A stretch of DNA of 21,680 nt from an uncultured Caryophanales bacterium (GTDB taxonomy: Bacteria > Bacillota_I > Bacilli_A > Izemoplasmatales > Hujiaoplasmataceae): positions 1 to 21,680 of the forward strand of contig CALGNF010000063.1 in assembly GCA_937958685.1 (NCBI GenBank), read 5' to 3'. Of this stretch, positions 21,636 to 21,680 are shown in pieces (position 1 is the stretch's first letter; each line of letters opens with the position of its first letter). Below the pieces are notes generated by a model, which searched no databases, was not told where the DNA came from, and saw only the letters and a program-made list of their open reading frames with translations. A program made the position numbers and the translations under genes.

Positions 21636-21680
21636 AGATCGGAAGAGCACACGTCTGAACTCCAGTCACCGAATACGATC
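21636..21680. other. Illumina TruSeq indexed (P7-side) adapter, not genomic
   Basis: AGATCGGAAGAGCACACGTC and the bases after it match the TruSeq read-2 adapter; the next eight bases, CGAATACG, fit an i7 index, and the last three, ATC, begin the P7 segment. The genomic insert ends at 21635. Minus-strand frames through here give the artificial peptides TGVQTCALPI and MCSSDL. Confidence 0.98.

Noticed and set aside
21487..21669. Minus-strand protein beginning MTGVQTCALPI, and a second one beginning MCSSDL (21152-21652)
   Set aside because: Both begin in the adapter and run antisense to the PI-PLC-like gene; these peptides are well-known adapter artefacts.

Overview
The window is one assembled contig with Illumina TruSeq adapter sequence still attached at both ends (1-46 and 21636-21680); genuine DNA is about 47-21635. 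Genes use the standard code (TGG for Trp, TGA as stop), strong AGGAGG-type ribosome binding sites and sigma-A type promoters, often with an extended TGn -10. Lipobox lipoproteins with Thr-rich stalks, divergent InlB-type repeats, a lipoprotein endonuclease I and no outer-membrane features suggest a free-living, anaerobic Bacillota / Mollicutes-related bacterium (Izemoplasmatales- or Acholeplasmatales-like). That placement is inference; no rRNA or marker-gene comparison is possible here.

Layout. (A) 47-3691, minus strand: a carbohydrate operon read from a strong promoter (TTGACA-17-TATATT) with a perfect 20-bp palindromic, LacI-type operator just after the expected transcription start. It encodes a GatZ/KbaZ-family protein, an aldo/keto reductase, a GH172 (DUF2961) glycosidase and the start of a lipoprotein cut off by the contig end. 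(B) 3692-4668: about 1 kb with no recognisable gene. A and B look visibly more AT-rich than the rest. (C) 4669-6214: a DUF1858 protein plus a DUF438/hemerythrin-like/PAS protein, a two-gene redox or NO-type sensor/repair unit, ending at a terminator. (D) 6248-6541 minus: a small YesK-like membrane protein. (E) 6719-10880: a lipoprotein endonuclease I followed by a membrane-anchored purple-acid-phosphatase-like enzyme, plausibly an extracellular DNA scavenging pair. (F) 10930-11172: remnant of an ADP-ribosylglycohydrolase gene. (G) 11182-14120: PlsC-like acyltransferase with zinc ribbon, PAS-GGDEF diguanylate cyclase and an unknown 7-TM protein. (H) 14147-17391: arsenic locus arsR - acr3 - Cys-tailed ferredoxin - ArsP/YraQ-type permease - CPSC mini-thioredoxin. 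(I) 17463-18700: two overlapping flavodoxin-fold genes. (J) 19006-19740: ribosomal protein bL25. (K) 19775-21544: an anchored Flg_new/InlB-repeat protein and an anchored PI-PLC-like phosphodiesterase. A last promoter (21574-21601) points to a gene lost at the contig end.

The most interesting parts are the arsenic locus, in which a small dicluster ferredoxin carries an extra C-x-C-x-C-x-C tail beside a probable organoarsenical permease and a mini-thioredoxin, and the operator-controlled GH172/AKR/GatZ operon, which lacks a visible aldolase catalytic subunit. I saw no CRISPR array, phage, IS element, tRNA or rRNA.
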